Part shown: positions 6,601 to 8,001 of the stretch, one piece after another
Layout: each line of letters begins with the position of its first letter
How positions within the stretch are numbered: position 1 is the first letter of the stretch
Source of the DNA: Methylovulum sp.
Lineage (GTDB): Bacteria; Pseudomonadota; Gammaproteobacteria; Methylococcales; Methylomonadaceae
Direction: 5' to 3'
Assembly (NCBI GenBank): GCA_004299465.1
Contig: SCST01000465.1
Coordinates: 1 to 8,001 of the forward strand
Length of the DNA stretch: 8,001 nt
Program-made: the position numbers and the translations under genes
Notes under the pieces: model-generated
Databases searched by the model: none
Told to the model about the DNA's origin: nothing
Seen by the model: the letters and a program-made list of their open reading frames with translations, nothing else

Positions 6601-8001
6601 GAGTTCAAGCACGCGGTCAGCAGCCAGCCCTGGGCTGCCGATATTAAAAACACCACCGGCGGCATTATTGAAAACCGTAGTGGTATCGTTATCGATAACA
6701 TCGGCGATACCCTGCCAAGTCAGGGTTCCGAGATTGTCCCAGTGCTTGTTCAGGTACACAGTGCCGGTATCCGCCAACGTTGTTGCCGCTGTTGCCGCCG
6801 TCGTGAACAAGCCGCTGCCGCTCAGGTTACCGGAATGGAACATAAACGTGTCGTTTATAGTGACCGCATCAGAGCCGCCCAAGGTACCCGTGTCCAGGGT
6901 CAATGAGGCCAGGTTGATCGCCGTTCCGGTATTAAAATTGACGGTTCCGAATGAGATCACATCAGTTTGCGGCGCGCTGTAGCCGGAGCCGTTGCGAAAC
7001 GTGTTGACGCCATTCGCGAACGTGACGGCATTATCACTGTCCACGTCAGCACCGCTGACAAAGATTCGCGTCCCGTACCAGAACTGTAGCTCGCCGCTAC
7101 CGCTGACCTGGTAGTCGCCCGCGTCAGTGCCCGGACTGATGATTTTCAACAGGCCGCCGGACAGGTTCAGCGTGCCCGCATTGTTGAATTGGGCCATGTT
7201 AATTTCGCGGCTGCCGCCCGCTTTTGCGCCGCCGATATTGAAAACACCGCCGGAACCGTTATTCAATACACTGTTATCGCCATGTGGGCTGAACGCCGCC
7301 GCTCCCTGCCAGTTAATCGTACCGTAGTTGTTCCATTGCCTGCCCAGATAAGCCGTTCCGCCATCGGCTAATGTTGTCGTTGAACCCGCGGCGGTAGTCA
7401 ATAGTCCCGTACCCTCCAGGATACCGGAATGGAATTCAAAACGGTCATTGACTTTGACGCCGCCGCGGCCGGTTAATAAACCGCCGTCAATATTAAGTGC
7501 GTCCATGACGAAAAACGCATTAATCGCTAAGGTGCCGCTGTTATTGAATTGGCCGTCAAAAGCGGCATTGCCGTGATTGATGGTTAATTGCGCCCCTTTA
7601 TTGATATTGACGGTATCGACATGGCTTAACACGCCGTTCAACTCGGTATCGGCCAAATCGGGCAAGGTCAGCGTGGCATTCTTTATCGCACCCCGCTCAG
7701 AAACCGTGCTGTTGCCATGCAGCGTCAGCAATCCGGCATTCAGGTCTACGGCCCGGTTGATGTGTGTGGCGCCGCCGCCCGCGGCATCGGAATCCGGTAC
7801 GAACGTAACATTGAGTTTTCCAGCAGTCGATTCAACGGCTGCGTTAACCGTAATGTTGTTGCGGGCGCTGAAACTGAGCGCCGCATCGCCGCCGGCATTT
7901 TTGCTAATCGCTGAATCGACGCTAATGTCGCCGTTGGCATCGGCACCGGCCGTATCGGTATTGACCGCAACGGCCGTACCGTTATTGAGTGCGGATTGAA
8001 T
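3646..8001 (-). CDS. Large repetitive exoprotein/adhesin (TpsA, filamentous haemagglutinin-like) with C-terminal MBG domains; 5' end outside window
   Basis: The frame is open from the TAA at 3646-3648 to the right edge, giving 1451 codons of the C-terminal part. The N-terminal signal peptide and TPS domain lie outside. The TTG at 7729-7731 is only an internal leucine codon, since the frame continues above it with the same kind of sequence (SFSARNNITVNAAVES). Numbering from that codon: residues 1-94 are beta-helix stalk. Residues 95-915 are four tandem units with recurrent rungs such as NNxGTLNLSGGLLKI, WDNLGTLTWQG and GGVFNIG, typical of right-handed beta-helices. Residues 916-1066 are the end of the stalk, including C1041-x4-C1046. 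Residues 1067-1160 look like a first MBG-type domain, and 1161-1233 and 1234-1307 are two further copies (YGERDPVF; RGERDPMF). Residues 1308-1361 are a Pro/Glu/Gln-rich tail ending in KQCK. The sequence is rich in Gly, Asn, Thr, Ser and Ala and holds only three cysteines. It should be secreted through the TpsB encoded two genes downstream and act at the cell surface in adhesion or aggregation; the ligand is unknown. Confidence 0.92.
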   Translation of the reverse strand: MQSALNNGTAVAVNTDTAGADANGDISVDSAISKNAGGDAALSFSARNNITVNAAVESTAGKLNVTFVPDSDAAGGGATHINRAVDLNAGLLTLHGNSTVSERGAIKNATLTLPDLADTELNGVLSHVDTVNINKGAQLTINHGNAAFDGQFNNSGTLAINAFFVMDALNIDGGLLTGRGGVKVNDRFEFHSGILEGTGLLTTAAGSTTTLADGGTAYLGRQWNNYGTINWQGAAAFSPHGDNSVLNNGSGGVFNIGGAKAGGSREINMAQFNNAGTLNLSGGLLKIISPGTDAGDYQVSGSGELQFWYGTRIFVSGADVDSDNAVTFANGVNTFRNGSGYSAPQTDVISFGTVNFNTGTAINLASLTLDTGTLGGSDAVTINDTFMFHSGNLSGSGLFTTAATAATTLADTGTVYLNKHWDNLGTLTWQGIADVIDNDTTTVFNNAAGGVFNIGSPGLAADRVLELNTARFNNHGLLNLSGGLLKIVSSGTDTGDYHVSGNGQLQFWYGTRIFGSGASVNSINTVTFANGIDHFNHGSTYNAAQTDVMSFGTVNFNTGTAVNLAALTMDTGSLGGSDAVNVNDTFMFHSGSLNGVGLFTTAATAATTLADTGTVYLSKRWDNLGTLTWQGIADVVDNNRLAVINNVAGGVFNIGNSNRTSDSILELSIARFNNQGTLNLSSGVLKIFSDGTDTGDYNVTDTGRLQFWNGTRNFNSGATINSINDVAFVNGNGYFKEGAGYNAADTLIDNATVTFNTGNTIKMPMLTIDNFGSLSGADDIQVGKALVFYSGFLGGDGMITTQAGSTITLTEGIALLNRDWDNYGTINFGVTHLSDLARISDSELGIKNWNNYGTILWRGPAGSTSDIGKNIILTNKPGGLYDISSDDPSSVREINIGAFNNQGTLNLFGGILKIFSPGMDTGRYNVSGTGQVQFHSGERAFSGARINSENAVSFIGGTHLFNNGAVYNAPETRIENATISFDSAVSFGNLSVSDSLLNNTDRLTVNGKFDWAGGILSGNGTYKFNNGFNYTAGSLLANGSVIINDHSGSLLLPAMPLINRLSARSSGALILDGGITASGSGTAILLAAGTRFDNSAGAILSAPNGRWLVYSDNPGVNTLGGLTADFKHYGCNTEACNDGFNVPAASGDGLLYSIIPVLTVTPDNLSSIYGGSANFSSTSAYTGFIDGDSAEMAGITGNTHFTSNATTSSSGHYNAGTHDIAYAGGLASALGYQFQDNETSTGEWTITPQDLNIIAQAAGKIYGERDPVFGYDANGLLDGDVLSGGLNRIAGENVGQYSITQGSLANPNYSINYTDAELSITPRSLSIIADALSKLRGERDPMFTYIAEGLIEGDGLSGELSRIAGERIGRYAITLGSLAAGPNYTIAYTPANLTIKPEPRHIPEEPVQEQINKQQNQVLISTKPDTFTLALDDSPVAEPETTAPKRLKQCK
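3811..4533 (-). repeat. Three MBG-type domains at the C-terminus of the exoprotein
   Basis: The last two copies (4033-4251 and 3811-4032) are spaced by 222 bp (74 codons). They share the pattern LxIIA-x5-K-x2-GERDPxFxY, GLxxGDxLSGxLxRIAGE, then G-x-Y-x-I-T-x-GSLA and NYxIxYTxAxLxI. This matches the MBG (mostly bacterial Ig-like, MBG_2-type) repeats found at the C-termini of large exoproteins. The first copy (4255-4533) is more divergent (LTVTPDNLSSIYGGSANFSS, then FIDGDSAEM and GYQFQDNETSTGEWTITP). The last copy has lost the tyrosine of the usual YG motif (KLRGERDP). The domains are probably presented outside the cell, or serve as the final folded plug in secretion. Confidence 0.8.
4987..7449 (-). 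repeat. Tandem array of four long beta-helix repeat units within the exoprotein gene
   Basis: Units in reading order are 6856-7449 (198 codons), 6256-6855 (200), 5656-6255 (200) and 4987-5655 (223); a partial fifth start follows at 4986. Each begins near a conserved (N)D-x-F-x-F-H-S-G motif, continues through the (W)DNxGTLxW, GGVFNIG, NNxGTLNLSGGLLKI and SGNGQLQFWYGTR blocks, and ends at TGxLGGSDAV. Units 2 and 3 are the most alike: over the two 60-base lines 6121-6240 versus 6721-6840, I count 99 of 120 bases identical with no gaps. Units 1 and 4 have diverged more. The repeats are in frame and keep the beta-helix register. Confidence 0.9.

Noticed and set aside
5921..6982. Plus-strand open frames of 153 and 133 codons (5921-6382 and 6581-6982) that resemble each other
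   Set aside because: They lie antisense to units 2 and 3 of the exoprotein repeat, and their mutual similarity comes from that repeat. No ribosome site or recognisable domain was seen.
7577..7999. Plus-strand open frame of 140 codons near the right edge
   Set aside because: It is antisense to the continuous exoprotein frame and has no family resemblance; the exoprotein frame explains the region fully.

Overview
The window holds a two-partner secretion (type Vb) locus from a Gram-negative bacterium. Three minus-strand genes, read right to left, encode a very large repetitive exoprotein (TpsA; its 5' part lies beyond the right edge), a periplasmic protein with FecR domains, and the outer-membrane TpsB transporter. 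A small plus-strand gene for a stand-alone cyclic-nucleotide-binding domain converges on them from the left. The outer-membrane transporter and secreted adhesin require an outer membrane. The combination of MBG-tailed exoprotein, exported FecR protein and FhaC-type transporter is one I associate with gammaproteobacterial methanotrophs (Methylococcales) and some betaproteobacteria. That taxonomic guess is an inference and is weak.

Layout: 25-474 (+) cNMP-binding domain protein; 488-2068 (-) TpsB; 2145-3617 (-) FecR-domain protein; 3646-8001 (-) TpsA, open to the window edge. Gaps are 13 bp (convergent), 76 bp and 28 bp, so the three minus-strand genes look like one operon in the order tpsA-fecR-tpsB. 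There is no non-coding stretch over 300 bases. I saw no tRNA, rRNA, CRISPR, insertion sequence or convincing terminator.

Likely working model: TpsA is exported through the inner membrane, threaded through the TpsB barrel, and folds outside into a long beta-helical rod. The FecR protein is exported to the periplasm or beyond and is placed in the operon where a partner or accessory protein of the TpsA/TpsB pair would be expected. Its role is not known from sequence.

The most striking structure is inside tpsA. A tandem array of four long units includes two consecutive spacings of exactly 600 bp (200 codons), followed by a longer fourth unit with a duplicated beta-helix rung, a cysteine-containing junction and three MBG-type domains at the C-terminus.
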